From NCBI GenBank assembly GCA_902761685.1, contig CACWLI010000010.1, positions 1 through 52,021 of the forward strand: a stretch of 52,021 nt of DNA, in the 5' to 3' direction. Both the position numbers and the translations under genes were made by a program. The stretch's first letter is position 1; the number at the start of each line of letters is the position of its first letter. The notes under the pieces are model-generated. The model searched no databases. It saw only the letters and a program-made list of their open reading frames with translations, and was not told where the DNA came from. Source of the stretch: an uncultured Erysipelotrichaceae bacterium (GTDB taxonomy: Bacteria; Bacillota_I; Bacilli_A; RF39; UBA660). Positions 35,958 to 45,680 of this stretch are shown piece by piece.

Positions 35958-38153
35958 ATGAAAAGAGTTTTTGAATATGAATTTCAAGGTAGAAAATTAG
36001 TTGTTGAAAATGGTGAACTTGCTAAACAAGCAGGAGGAGCTGTTTTAGTTAGATATGATGATACAGTTATATTGTCAACTGCTGTTATGAGTAATAATGT
36101 TTCAACTGCTGACTTTTTCCCTTTAACAATTTTATATCAAGAAAAACTATATTCTGTTGGTAAAATCCCAGGAGGATTTATTAAAAGAGAAGGTCGTCCA
36201 ACAGATGAAGCTACATTAACTGCTAGAGTTATTGATAGACCTATTAGACCTATGTTTGATGAAAACTTTAGAAATGAGGTACAAGTTGTAAATACTGTTC
36301 TTAGTGTTGATCCAGATAGAACACCAGAAATGACTGCTTTATTTGGTACATCACTTGCATTAGGTATTTCTGCTATACCATTTGAAGGACCAGTTTCTGG
36401 AGTTAAAGTTGGTAAAATTGACGGAGAATTAAAGATTAATCCAACTTGTGAAGAAATGGAAAGAAGTACAATTGATTTAACGGTTGCAGGAACAAAAGAA
36501 GCAATAAATATGGTTGAATCTGGTTCTAAACAAGTTAGTGAAGAAGAAATGCTAGAAGCATTAATGTTTGGACATGAAGCTGTTAAAGAATTATGTATGA
36601 TTCAAGAAGATATTATTAGTGAAATAGGACTTGATAAAATAGAAGTAGTTCTTGCTAATATTCCAGAAGAATTAAGAGAAGAAGTAACTAATGATATTAA
36701 AGAAGATATGATTGAAGCTATTCAAATAAAAGACAAATTAGAAAAGTATGCTAGAATTGATGAAGTAAAAGAAATGGCTTTAACTCATTATACTGAAAAA
36801 CATGAGGGTGAAGAAGATTTAGAAGCAAATCTAAAATTAGTTAAAAAAGTTGCTGATGAAATAGAGGGTGCTGAAGTTAGACGTTTAATAACTAATGAAC
36901 ATATTAGACCTGATGGACGTGCTATGGATGAAATTAGAGAGTTATCAGCTGAAGTTGATTTACTTCCAAGAACACATGGTAGTGCATTATTTACTAGAGG
37001 TCAAACACAAGCATTAGCTATTACAACATTAGGAGCACAAAATGAAGAACAAATATTAGATGGACTTGGTCTTGAAGAATCTAAAAAGTTTATTTTCCAT
37101 TATAATTTCCCTGCGTTTAGTGTTGGTGAAACTGGTAGATATGGTGCACCAGGAAGACGTGAAATTGGACATGGAGCTTTAGCTGAAAGAGCATTATTAC
37201 AAGTAATGCCTTCACAAGAAGAATTCCCATATACAGTAAGAGTTGTATCTGAAGTACTTGAAAGTAATGGTTCATCTAGTCAAGCAAGCATTTGTGCTGG
37301 ATGTATGTCATTAATGGCAGCAGGTGTTCCTATTAAAGCACCAGTAGCTGGAATTGCAATGGGACTTATTACAGAAGATGGAACATGTAATTCAAAATAT
37401 ACAATTTTAACAGATATTCAAGGTTTAGAAGATCATATGGGAGATATGGACTTTAAAGTGGCTGGTACTCGTAAGGGTATAACTGCTTTACAAATGGATA
37501 TTAAAATTAAAGGTGTAACTGAAAGTGTACTAAGAGAAGCTTTAACAGCTGCTCATAAAGCTAGAATGCAAATTCTTGATGTTATGGAAAATACTATACC
37601 AGAAGTAAGACATGAATTATCAAAATATGCACCTAAGTTTAGAACAATGAAAATTGATCCAGAAAAGATTAAAGATGTTATTGGTAAGGGTGGAGATACA
37701 ATTACTAAGATCATTTTAGAAGCAAGTAATGTAACATCTGTTAATCATAAAGATGCTGTAAAAATTGATATTGATGATGATGGTAATGTAATTTGTTATC
37801 ATATGAATAAAGATGTTTTAGATAAAGCAATTTCTATGATTGAAAACATTGTTAAGGAACCAAAAATTGGTGAAATTTATACAGTAAAAGTAGTTAAAAT
37901 TGAAGATTTTGGAGCTTTTGTAGAATTATGGCCAGGGTGTGAAGGACTTGTACATGTATCACAACTTGATAATAAGAGAGTAAATCATCCAAGTGATATA
38001 TTAAAAGTTGGTGATGAAATTGTTGTTAAAGCAACTGGTTATGATAGAAAAGGTAAATTAAATTTATCTCGTAAAGAATTATTACCAAAAGCCGAAAAGG
38101 AAGAAAAAAAATCTAATAAAAAAGAAACTAAAGAAGAAGTTATAGAAGAATAA
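35958..38153 (+). CDS. pnp: Polyribonucleotide nucleotidyltransferase (PNPase)
   Basis: A phosphorolytic 3'-5' exoribonuclease of the RNA degradosome. The 731 residues have two RNase PH domains (with the active-site region [21 protein letters not shown], split across about 385-405), a helical linker, and a KH domain with IGKGG (GKGG at 576-579). The S1 domain (about 640-705) ends in a lysine/glutamate-rich tail of about 20 residues. AGGAAGGAGAG is the ribosome site. A strong terminator follows. Confidence 0.97.
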   Translation: MKRVFEYEFQGRKLVVENGELAKQAGGAVLVRYDDTVILSTAVMSNNVSTADFFPLTILYQEKLYSVGKIPGGFIKREGRPTDEATLTARVIDRPIRPMFDENFRNEVQVVNTVLSVDPDRTPEMTALFGTSLALGISAIPFEGPVSGVKVGKIDGELKINPTCEEMERSTIDLTVAGTKEAINMVESGSKQVSEEEMLEALMFGHEAVKELCMIQEDIISEIGLDKIEVVLANIPEELREEVTNDIKEDMIEAIQIKDKLEKYARIDEVKEMALTHYTEKHEGEEDLEANLKLVKKVADEIEGAEVRRLITNEHIRPDGRAMDEIRELSAEVDLLPRTHGSALFTRGQTQALAITTLGAQNEEQILDGLGLEESKKFIFHYNFPAFSVGETGRYGAPGRREIGHGALAERALLQVMPSQEEFPYTVRVVSEVLESNGSSSQASICAGCMSLMAAGVPIKAPVAGIAMGLITEDGTCNSKYTILTDIQGLEDHMGDMDFKVAGTRKGITALQMDIKIKGVTESVLREALTAAHKARMQILDVMENTIPEVRHELSKYAPKFRTMKIDPEKIKDVIGKGGDTITKIILEASNVTSVNHKDAVKIDIDDDGNVICYHMNKDVLDKAISMIENIVKEPKIGEIYTVKVVKIEDFGAFVELWPGCEGLVHVSQLDNKRVNHPSDILKVGDEIVVKATGYDRKGKLNLSRKELLPKAEKEEKKSNKKETKEEVIEE

Positions 38154-38155
38154 TG

Positions 38156-38182
38156 AAAAAGCACATAAAATATGTGCTTTTT
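38156..38182 (+). terminator. Terminator after pnp
   Basis: AAAAAGCACATA (38156-38167) pairs with TATGTGCTTTTT (38171-38182) around AAA. Confidence 0.9.
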
Positions 38183-38196
38183 GTTTACACAAAAAA

Positions 38197-38224
38197 TTGA
38201 AAATATATCTATATATGATAAAAT
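38197..38224 (+). promoter_or_regulatory. Promoter of the hydrolase/WXG-like pair
   Basis: TTGAAA (38197-38202), a 16-base spacer, TAAAAT (38219-38224), before AGGTGG and the ATG at 38248. Confidence 0.65.
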
Positions 38225-38247
38225 AATAATATAAAATAGGTGGTATT

Positions 38248-40053
38248 ATGAGTACAGTACAAAGTTTTATTGATAATAATAATATAGGCAATACTCCAAC
38301 TCAAGTAGGAGATTTATTCTACTATTCTGATGATAGGGGTAATTTATTTGTATCAGATAGAGGAGATTATTATGGGGATTTTTTAATTGGAATTCCATCT
38401 GAATATAGTGGAGATTTATCCCTTGTTACTTATTCTAATGGTTCGGGTTGGGCTATTCCTATGGATCAAAACTATACTTATAATCCTGATTGGTCACCAA
38501 GTAATTCATCTTTGAGTCAACAAGCATTTTGTGATTATTTAATGAATAATAATAGTGATTCTGTTGTAATGGTTACAAGATATGATTGGGATGGTAGCGG
38601 TGGAAGACATGTTACTGATTCAATTAAAAGTGCTTTTGAAAGTTTGCAAAGTTCAAATGGTTTAAATTTAGATATTTCTCATATGACATTTAGTGGCTTT
38701 AGTGATGGTGGACTAGGTGCAGTTGAAATAGCTAATGCAGTTGGAGCAGGTTGTGATGATGGAAGACTTGTTTTCTTTGATACTAACTTTTTTAATTATT
38801 TACCAGAAAGCGAAATAGCTAATATAAAAGCAAATGGATTTGAAGTTGTATTATATGGTGAATTTGATAGAATACCAACGGCAAATTTGCAAAGTGGTAT
38901 AGTTGATAATGTTTCAAGTGTAAGAAATATATATAAATTTATTGAATATGAAATACCTATTACAGTTGTTGTAGGTCCAGAGGTATTACATGATATACAT
39001 TATTGGTTTGAACAAACGGGTACTAGTAGTGTAAATTTATTTGATAAAAATTTAACAGTATCTGAATTAATGAATTTTACATATAATGGAAAGAAACCAT
39101 ATGAAAATTGTGTATCTTTTAAAATAGATTATGATGAAAATGGTAATCCTATAATAAAAAATATTGAAGCTGATGATCATATTTACAATATAACAGGTAG
39201 TGGTTATGAATATATATCTAAAACAAATTTTGATGATTTTAAAGAAAGAACAGATAATTTATTGAATTTAGCCTTACTTAGTGAAAAAGATTTTGGTGAT
39301 AGATTATTAACAAGTGATGAGAAAAAAGTTCTTGAAATGATGAATGATATTAGAACATGTATTAAATCACAACAATCTTTAAGTAATCTTAACAGTTATT
39401 CAATGAGTGAGAGTACTACAAGAGTTCCAGTTTGCGAAAAAGATGTTGTAGCAAAGTATTATGATCAAAAATTAAAAATTTTAGAGAAACTTGCAAATGA
39501 AACAATTAGTGTTTTATCTGCAGCATATGATATTGATTTAACAGATAAACAATTAGCTTTAGAAATTGAGGAGGAACAACCATCACAAACGCAAACCCAA
39601 ACGCAAACACAAACTCAAACGCAAACACAAACTCAAACGCAAACACAAACACAAACACAAACGCAAACCCAACAATCATCATTTGTTAATGATACTACTC
39701 AACAAATAGCTCCAAATGTAATGGTAACAGATGATAATGATAATATAGTAAGTTATGATAATTTAAAGACAACAAATAATAGATATGTTAAAGAATTTGA
39801 TAATTATAAACTAGTAATTTATCATGATAATAATAATGTGTTAGGAGTTGAATATTATTATAATTTTGATTCTGTAAATTCTGCATCTAATATGATTGAT
39901 TCAATAAATCAAAAATATAATCAAATGAATGGATTTGATAAAATAGTACAAAGTGATAAGTGTTTAAAAGTATTATTTAATAAAGATTATACAAATGCTT
40001 TAACATTAGATGAAGCATATAAAATATTTGGAGGATCATATGAAACTTTGTAG
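38248..40053 (+). CDS. Serine-hydrolase-like protein with Thr-Gln repeat linker, candidate type VII substrate
   Basis: The 601-residue protein has no N-terminal signal peptide. Residues about 20-260 look like an alpha/beta hydrolase: the nucleophile elbow GFSDGG (S152), a candidate acid D207 in GEFDRIP, and H248/H251 in VLHDIHYW. A helical middle (about 330-445) leads to 14 consecutive Thr-Gln pairs (448-475) as an extended linker. A final alpha+beta domain (about 490-600) contains YKLVIYHDNNNVLGVEYYYN. The next gene starts inside its last codons (14-base overlap) and encodes a WXG100-like protein, which suggests export by the type VII system at 277-5093. Substrate and true secretion are unproven; a cytoplasmic esterase is the alternative. 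Confidence 0.7.
   Translation: MSTVQSFIDNNNIGNTPTQVGDLFYYSDDRGNLFVSDRGDYYGDFLIGIPSEYSGDLSLVTYSNGSGWAIPMDQNYTYNPDWSPSNSSLSQQAFCDYLMNNNSDSVVMVTRYDWDGSGGRHVTDSIKSAFESLQSSNGLNLDISHMTFSGFSDGGLGAVEIANAVGAGCDDGRLVFFDTNFFNYLPESEIANIKANGFEVVLYGEFDRIPTANLQSGIVDNVSSVRNIYKFIEYEIPITVVVGPEVLHDIHYWFEQTGTSSVNLFDKNLTVSELMNFTYNGKKPYENCVSFKIDYDENGNPIIKNIEADDHIYNITGSGYEYISKTNFDDFKERTDNLLNLALLSEKDFGDRLLTSDEKKVLEMMNDIRTCIKSQQSLSNLNSYSMSESTTRVPVCEKDVVAKYYDQKLKILEKLANETISVLSAAYDIDLTDKQLALEIEEEQPSQTQTQTQTQTQTQTQTQTQTQTQTQTQTQQSSFVNDTTQQIAPNVMVTDDNDNIVSYDNLKTTNNRYVKEFDNYKLVIYHDNNNVLGVEYYYNFDSVNSASNMIDSINQKYNQMNGFDKIVQSDKCLKVLFNKDYTNALTLDEAYKIFGGSYETL
39589..39672 (+). repeat. Fourteen 6-base units encoding (Thr-Gln)14
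   Basis: ACNCAA is repeated 14 times without interruption. Only the third codon position of Thr varies (G, C, A, T), so protein identity is kept while the DNA has drifted. Confidence 0.95.
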
Positions 40054-40567
40054 AAGTTCACTTAGTACAGCAAATAGTTTAATAAATGGAATGCTTGCAA
40101 GTGAAAAAAGTGATATTAATGAATTAATAAGTAAGATTGAAACATTTACTGTTGAAAGTAATGAACTATTAAAAGGTCAATCTTGGGATATGTTTAGGAA
40201 AAGCTTTGATAAATATATAGGAGCCTTAAATAACAGCAGTTCATTAGCAGAAAACATTATGATTGCTGCAACAGAAGCAAATAGTAAAATGTCAGCATAT
40301 TTAAATGAAATGGGTGGAGACGATGTTGATGATGATGCTTTAGAAGAATTAAAAATAAGTGCTAGACAAGCAGAAGATACTTATAATGATTTATACTATA
40401 ATCCAGAAAAATCAGCAGAATCAGAAATTTCAATTGGTGAGGCTGAATCTATATTAAGTAGTATTCAAAGAGAAATTGCTAAGTATGAAAGATTAAAAAC
40501 AGTAGATTCTGAAGCTTATTCAATAATAACATCGGTTAGTTTTGAGTCTAACCAAGAATACATATAA
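40040..40567 (+). CDS. WXG100-like helical protein coupled to the hydrolase
   Basis: The 175-residue all-helical protein starts at ATG 40040 after GGAGG (40030-40034) and overlaps the end of the hydrolase gene by 14 bases. Residues 1-85 form two helices joined by a turn with LKGQSWDMFRKSF, where W49 sits at the WXG position, although the third residue is Met rather than Gly (WDM). A second acidic helical pair follows (about 90-165). The size and turn resemble WXG100/ESAT-6-type type VII substrates or LXG partner proteins. No signal peptide. Overlap implies translational coupling, hence a stoichiometric complex with the hydrolase is likely. Family assignment is by pattern only. Confidence 0.65.
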   Translation: MKLCRSSLSTANSLINGMLASEKSDINELISKIETFTVESNELLKGQSWDMFRKSFDKYIGALNNSSSLAENIMIAATEANSKMSAYLNEMGGDDVDDDALEELKISARQAEDTYNDLYYNPEKSAESEISIGEAESILSSIQREIAKYERLKTVDSEAYSIITSVSFESNQEYI

Positions 40568-40594
40568 AAAACTACAATTATTTTACGTAAAATA

Positions 40595-40623
40595 TTGTAC
40601 TTTTAAAAAAAAGGTGTTAAAAT
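40595..40623 (+). promoter_or_regulatory. Promoter of the thioester adhesin gene
   Basis: TTGTAC (40595-40600), a 17-base spacer, TAAAAT (40618-40623), before AAAGGAG. Confidence 0.7.
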
Positions 40624-40650
40624 TATTTATATAGTAAAGGAGAGTAAGAA

Positions 40651-42306
40651 ATGAAAAAGAAAATATTACTAAGTGTATTAACTTTATTTGTTTTATCAGT
40701 TTTTGCAGTTAAAGTTAATGCTCAAGAATCTCTATTAGGCGTAGGAAATGATGTAGCTGCTAAAGCACCAACAACTATTCCAAGTTCTGGTACTACAATG
40801 TATGCAACATTAAGTGATTCTTTCGACTTTAGTAGAGTAGAATTTGCTAGTACAGGTTCAACTGCTATGTACGGTAAAAGTGACTTAAAAAAAATATTTT
40901 TAGGAGGACAAGATTTAGGAAAATTACAATCATCTGAATTAAATATAAATGTATTAAAAGATTATTTTAGTGCATATTGCTTAGATGGAAATGCTAAATA
41001 TCCTGGATTTGGTATTTATACAAATTATGGAGCTCAAGGATTCTATGCACAATATGCAATCTATGCTAATCCTTCTTCAACAGCAGAACAAAAAGCTGCT
41101 GCAGGACAAGCTATGATTCATCAAATGGTTGTAGCAGCATTTGTTAATGATACTGCTAAAACAAAATCAATTGTTCAAAAATATAAAGATGCAAGTATTG
41201 GTCCAATTTTAACATTTGAATTTGCAGATGGAACAACTGTTGAGGATTTCTCAATGGAAAGTTTAAAATCAAATCCAATGAAGAAACGTAATGTAAATGT
41301 TACTCATGTAGAATATGATGGTGAAGGAGAAGATGTTAATGTAGCATTATCATTTACAGCATTAGATATCTTATTTGATAAATATGTTGTTCAAGATAAT
41401 CTAGATTCTAAATATAATCATGCATTATGGATTTTAGAACATAGTTATCCATCATTAACTTTAGAAGAATCATTAGCAGCTGCTGGAGTTAATTATGATA
41501 CATTAAAAACTCAAATTGCTGCAGTTCAAGCAACAGATTCTGCAAAAACTGGAAGTGCAACAACTGTTTCTGGATTAAGTGGAGATAATTTAACAAAGTA
41601 TGTTGAAAATTATGTATATGGAACTGTTCAATATGCTATTTGGAGAGTTTATGACGGAGTTGTAGAAGATGATGGTTCTAAATTAGGTGATTCAATTAAA
41701 ACAAGTGGTTTATCTGAATTGGATAAATTATATAAATACTTAATTGATACAAGTAGAAATTATAATGGATATAATACATACAAATATAATGATACTATTA
41801 CAACATCAGCACCAGCTTCTGGAAAAGAAATATTTAAACAAGATAGTTCAAATTATACATTTGGACCATATAAAGTAACTTATGATGCATTATCTACAAG
41901 TGAAATTAAATTAGCTAAAGAAGATAAAGATAATGCTAATATCAAAATTGTTGATAAAGATGGAAAAGAAATTACTAGCATTGCTAATGGTGGACAATAT
42001 TATGTTCAAGTAGCTAAAAATGCAAAAATTGGCAATGTAAAAGTTAATTATACTGTTGAAAAAGTTTCAACATTTACACCATCTGGTAATAGAGGAAGAA
42101 TTTATAATCCAAATTATGTAAATGCTCAAAATGTTATTACTGCTGGAAAAATTGGTGTAAAATCAATTACTGGACAATTTGATATTACAACTAACCCTAA
42201 GACTGGAGTTGAAAATGTAGGAGTATTATTAATGGTTACTCTTGTAGCATTCTCACTTGGTTACTTAGTATTAAGTTATAAAGCTAAACCAGTTGGATTA
42301 AATTAA
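40651..42306 (+). CDS. Cell-wall surface protein with thioester (TQXA-type) domain and NPKTG sorting signal
   Basis: The 551-residue protein has a signal peptide (about 1-24, ending VNAQ). A thioester-domain pattern follows: C110 in AYCLDGNAKYPG and Q327 in VQYAIWRV, the Cys and Gln that form the internal thioester in Gram-positive adhesins able to bind host or surface amines covalently. Stalk domains lie between about 370 and 510. The C-terminus has NPKTG (515-519), a membrane segment (about 523-541) and a short tail KAKPVGLN, the sortase-anchoring layout but with NPxTG instead of LPxTG. Codon choice is A/T-clean and AAAGGAG is strong, suggesting high expression. No sortase gene is in the window. 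Confidence 0.8.
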   Translation: MKKKILLSVLTLFVLSVFAVKVNAQESLLGVGNDVAAKAPTTIPSSGTTMYATLSDSFDFSRVEFASTGSTAMYGKSDLKKIFLGGQDLGKLQSSELNINVLKDYFSAYCLDGNAKYPGFGIYTNYGAQGFYAQYAIYANPSSTAEQKAAAGQAMIHQMVVAAFVNDTAKTKSIVQKYKDASIGPILTFEFADGTTVEDFSMESLKSNPMKKRNVNVTHVEYDGEGEDVNVALSFTALDILFDKYVVQDNLDSKYNHALWILEHSYPSLTLEESLAAAGVNYDTLKTQIAAVQATDSAKTGSATTVSGLSGDNLTKYVENYVYGTVQYAIWRVYDGVVEDDGSKLGDSIKTSGLSELDKLYKYLIDTSRNYNGYNTYKYNDTITTSAPASGKEIFKQDSSNYTFGPYKVTYDALSTSEIKLAKEDKDNANIKIVDKDGKEITSIANGGQYYVQVAKNAKIGNVKVNYTVEKVSTFTPSGNRGRIYNPNYVNAQNVITAGKIGVKSITGQFDITTNPKTGVENVGVLLMVTLVAFSLGYLVLSYKAKPVGLN

Positions 42307-42311
42307 TAATT

Positions 42312-42348
42312 AAAAAAGAAAACAAAAAGAAGTGTTTTCTTTTTTTTT
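42312..42348 (+). terminator. Terminator after the adhesin gene
   Basis: AAAAAAGAAAAC (42312-42323) pairs with GTTTTCTTTTTT (42334-42345), followed by more Ts. Confidence 0.85.
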
Positions 42349-42386
42349 AGCTAATAATAATTATAGAGGGATATGAAAGGAGTATA

Positions 42387-43052
42387 ATGGATGATATATT
42401 AGAATATTTATATAATAAGTTTAATGATTTTGATTATAAAAAATTAATATTTCCTACTATAATTATTTTACTTTACATAGCAGGTTTTGTTTATTTATTA
42501 ACAATAATAAAACATGATAATAGTAATAAAGAAAATGAAAATAAATCTATTAGTAAAGAAAAAATAGTTGATGAATATATTTATGTTGATGTGAAAGGAT
42601 CTGTTAGTAATCCAGGCGTATATAGAGTTAAAAATAATTCTAGAGTAATAGATGCAATTAAAGAAGCAGGTGGTATGTTAGAAGAAGCTAATACTAGATT
42701 TATAAATCTATCTAAAATTGTTAATGATGGAGATGTAATAGTTGTTTATTCAAATAATGAAATAAATGATGCAAAAAAAGATAATATTATTTATATTGAA
42801 ACTCCATGTGTTTGTGAGGAAGTTAAAAATGATGCCTGTTATAAAGAAGATAATAATAGTGGAAAAATAAATATAAACAGTGCTTCAATAGATGAATTTA
42901 AAAAATTAGATGGGATTGGCGAAGTTAAAGCTAAATCAATAATTGAATATAGAAATAAGAATGGAAACTTTAAATCTATAGAAGATATAAAAAATGTAGA
43001 AGGTATTAGTGAGACTGTTTATAATAAGATTAAGGAAAATATTACTACTTGA
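42387..43052 (+). CDS. comEA: Competence DNA receptor ComEA
   Basis: A membrane-anchored, DNA-binding protein that pulls incoming double-stranded DNA to the uptake channel. The 221 residues have one membrane segment (about 20-41), an SLBB/Wza-like domain (about 64-125, IYVDVKGSVSNPGVYR), and a C-terminal tandem helix-hairpin-helix (about 160-221, ININSASIDEFKKLDGIG and EGISETVYNKI). AAAGGAG precedes the ATG. It overlaps comEC by 44 bases if comEC starts at GTG 43009. Order and content match comEA-comEC of Bacilli; comEB is absent. Confidence 0.93.
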   Translation: MDDILEYLYNKFNDFDYKKLIFPTIIILLYIAGFVYLLTIIKHDNSNKENENKSISKEKIVDEYIYVDVKGSVSNPGVYRVKNNSRVIDAIKEAGGMLEEANTRFINLSKIVNDGDVIVVYSNNEINDAKKDNIIYIETPCVCEEVKNDACYKEDNNSGKININSASIDEFKKLDGIGEVKAKSIIEYRNKNGNFKSIEDIKNVEGISETVYNKIKENITT

Positions 43053-45087
43053 TAAGTTATATTTAATACTATTATTTTTAACGTTTATTTTTTTATTTAT
43101 ATATCATATAAATTATAAAGTTTCTAATAAATATAGTTTAAATGATAATGAATTTAAATTAACAATAAAAAAATATAATATAGTTGGTGATAAACTTAGT
43201 ATTGAATTTAAAGAAAATTTAATTGGAGTTTATTATTTTAAGACCAAAAAAGAAAAAAATAGATTTATTAATACTTATTCATTAAATAATATTATTTATG
43301 CTAAAGGAAATTTAAAGAAAGTAAATAATAATACTATTCCAAATACATTTAATTATAATGATTATTTAAAGCATAAAAATATACAATATGTTTTAAATAT
43401 AGATACATTTAATAAGATAAAGAATAACAAAAATATTTTATATAGATTAAAAAATTTTATTTATAAAAGAATATCTAATATTAAATACAATTCATATTTA
43501 TATGCCTTTATATTAGGTGATTCTTCATATATAGATAACTCTATATATGAAAATTATAGAATAAATGGAATAACGCATTTATTTGCTTTATCTGGGTTGC
43601 ATGTTTCACTTTTTTCATCAATTATTTTATTTATTTTAAAAAAAATAAAATGTAATGAGAAAACTACTTTTATTATTTCAAGTTTTATTCTTTTGTTTTT
43701 CTCATTCATTGCTTCTTTTACACCATCTATTTTAAGAGCAACTATATTTTTTATTTTATCTAACATAAATCAGATTTATTATTTTTATATTAAACCAAAA
43801 CATTTGCTTTATATAACATTTATTATTTTAGTTATAATTAATCCGAATTATATTTATAATACTGGTTTTATTTTATCTTTTACTATTACATTTTTTATAT
43901 TATTATTTAATGAAAATAGTAAAAGCTTTAATGGAATGAAATCAATATTAATAATTAGTTTTATTTCATTTTTATCAAGTTTACCAATTATAGTTAATAT
44001 GAATTATGAGATAAATGTTATATCTTTTATAAATAATTTATTCTTTATACCATATGTATCTTATATTGTTTTTCCATTATCACTATTAGTATTAATAATT
44101 CCAAAGTTATCTATTTTATTAAATATTTTAACTAATATTATGGAGTATATTTCAAGTATTAGTTCTAGAATAATAAATATAAATATTATTGTTTCTAAGT
44201 TAAGTATTTTAGAAATAATAATTTATTATTTCTTGTTAGTTTTATTAATTAAAAAAAAGAAAAATATAAAAATAATTTTTATGATATTTGTTTTAATACT
44301 ATATTTTAAACCAGTGTTTAATAAAAATAATTATATATATTTTCTTGATGTGGGTCAGGGAGATAGTGCATTGATAGTAACTAAAAATAATAAATCTATT
44401 TTAATAGATACAGGTGGAAAAACTAATTATTATTTAGAAGAATGGAAACAAAAAAATAATAGTTTTAACTTAATGAATTCTAATATAATTCCATTTTTTA
44501 AAAGTATTGGATTAAAAAAAATAGATTATTTGTTTATTACTCATGGCGATATTGACCATTGTGGTTATTCAGAAGATTTAATTAATAGTTTTGATGTTAA
44601 AAATATTTATATTAATAAAGGAAATGTTAATAATTGTGAAAATAAAACAAATGGAAATGTAATTAGTAAAGATAGTTTTATTATAGATAATGTAAAAATA
44701 CTACTATTAAATGATAAAATATATAATGATGAAAATTCTAATAGTTTAGTTTTATTAATTGAAATTGATAATAAAAATGTATTAATGATGGGGGACGCAC
44801 CTAAGAGTGTAGAAGATAGTATTGTTAAAAATTATAATATAGGAAAAGTAGATATTTTGAAAGTTGGACATCATGGTAGTAATACATCTAGTGGTAAATA
44901 CTTTATAAATAATATTAATCCAAGCTATTCAATTATAAGTGTTGGAGTCAATAATAAATATGGTCATCCAAATAATGAAACATTATTAAATCTTAATAAT
45001 TCTAAAATATATAGAACTGATATTGATGGGAGTATTATGTTTAAAATTAGTAACAATAATTTTAAAATTGAAACATATAACCCATAA
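43009..45087 (+). CDS. comEC: Competence DNA-uptake channel ComEC
   Basis: The membrane channel for single-stranded DNA entry. The 692-residue protein has an N-terminal extracellular OB-like part (about 30-150), the competence membrane domain with around ten segments (about 160-440, ITHLFALSGLHVSLF is the family core), and a C-terminal metallo-beta-lactamase-like domain. This has LDVGQGDSALIV, THGDIDHCG (H512, D514, D516, H517) and GHHGSNTSS, a candidate nuclease. The GTG at 43009 is taken as start, with AGAAGG 5 bases before it; no ATG exists before the first membrane segment, so the exact start is uncertain. Confidence 0.92.
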   Translation: MRLFIIRLRKILLLDKLYLILLFLTFIFLFIYHINYKVSNKYSLNDNEFKLTIKKYNIVGDKLSIEFKENLIGVYYFKTKKEKNRFINTYSLNNIIYAKGNLKKVNNNTIPNTFNYNDYLKHKNIQYVLNIDTFNKIKNNKNILYRLKNFIYKRISNIKYNSYLYAFILGDSSYIDNSIYENYRINGITHLFALSGLHVSLFSSIILFILKKIKCNEKTTFIISSFILLFFSFIASFTPSILRATIFFILSNINQIYYFYIKPKHLLYITFIILVIINPNYIYNTGFILSFTITFFILLFNENSKSFNGMKSILIISFISFLSSLPIIVNMNYEINVISFINNLFFIPYVSYIVFPLSLLVLIIPKLSILLNILTNIMEYISSISSRIININIIVSKLSILEIIIYYFLLVLLIKKKKNIKIIFMIFVLILYFKPVFNKNNYIYFLDVGQGDSALIVTKNNKSILIDTGGKTNYYLEEWKQKNNSFNLMNSNIIPFFKSIGLKKIDYLFITHGDIDHCGYSEDLINSFDVKNIYINKGNVNNCENKTNGNVISKDSFIIDNVKILLLNDKIYNDENSNSLVLLIEIDNKNVLMMGDAPKSVEDSIVKNYNIGKVDILKVGHHGSNTSSGKYFINNINPSYSIISVGVNNKYGHPNNETLLNLNNSKIYRTDIDGSIMFKISNNNFKIETYNP

Positions 45088-45100
45088 ACATAAACTACTG

Positions 45101-45109
45101 TGTTATAAT
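45101..45109 (+). promoter_or_regulatory. Extended -10 promoter of the 45133/radical SAM operon
   Basis: TGT followed by TATAAT (45104-45109) forms an extended -10. No good -35 is visible at 16-18 bases. Confidence 0.55.
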
Positions 45110-45132
45110 AACTACTAAATGGATGTGGTCAC

Positions 45133-45654
45133 ATGGAAAAAATAATAAATGGAAGTAGAATAGAATTTTGGAATGAAAATAAAATTGTAATGTATATAGA
45201 CTATTTTACTGATGAGTGTGTTTGGTATTTTAATAGTGATGATGAAATAAAAATAACAGAAGATATGGAATTATTTAAATTATTAAAAGATATTATGAAA
45301 AACCAATATATATTTGGTGATGATGAAGTATTAAAAAGTTATAAAGAAAATAACAAGTTAATTTGGTATAGTGATTGTTATTATAATCCAAATGATGAAT
45401 GGAGTAGAAAAAGTGTTAGTTTCTTAACAATAGAATATTTAGAAGGAGTTTTTATATTAAAATGTACAAAACCATTGGATCAAATAATAGAAAGAAAAAA
45501 TAGATCACATGTTATTGCATTTTCACCACTTGGAAATGGTAAGTATACTAAAAATATTGAATCAGGTTTAACATTCCAAGATGATTTTGTAATAATAATA
45601 TATCAAGAATTATTGAAAAAAGAAAAAGCAAAAGAATTGAAAAAAAGGAGCTAA
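45133..45654 (+). CDS. Unknown protein paired with a radical SAM enzyme
   Basis: I do not recognise this 173-residue soluble protein. It is rich in aromatic and acidic residues, starts with a beta-rich stretch (SRIEFWNENKIVMYIDYF), contains several Trp (VWYFN, IWYSD, EWSRKSV) and ends in a basic helix, LLKKEKAKELKKRS. There is no signal peptide. The radical SAM gene starts 26 bases after its stop with a strong ribosome site, so they share a transcript. It could be a substrate-binding partner of that enzyme, but no leader-peptide or RRE-like feature is clear. Confidence 0.8.
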   Translation: MEKIINGSRIEFWNENKIVMYIDYFTDECVWYFNSDDEIKITEDMELFKLLKDIMKNQYIFGDDEVLKSYKENNKLIWYSDCYYNPNDEWSRKSVSFLTIEYLEGVFILKCTKPLDQIIERKNRSHVIAFSPLGNGKYTKNIESGLTFQDDFVIIIYQELLKKEKAKELKKRS

Positions 45655-45680
45655 TATCTAATTGATGAGGAGGATTTATT

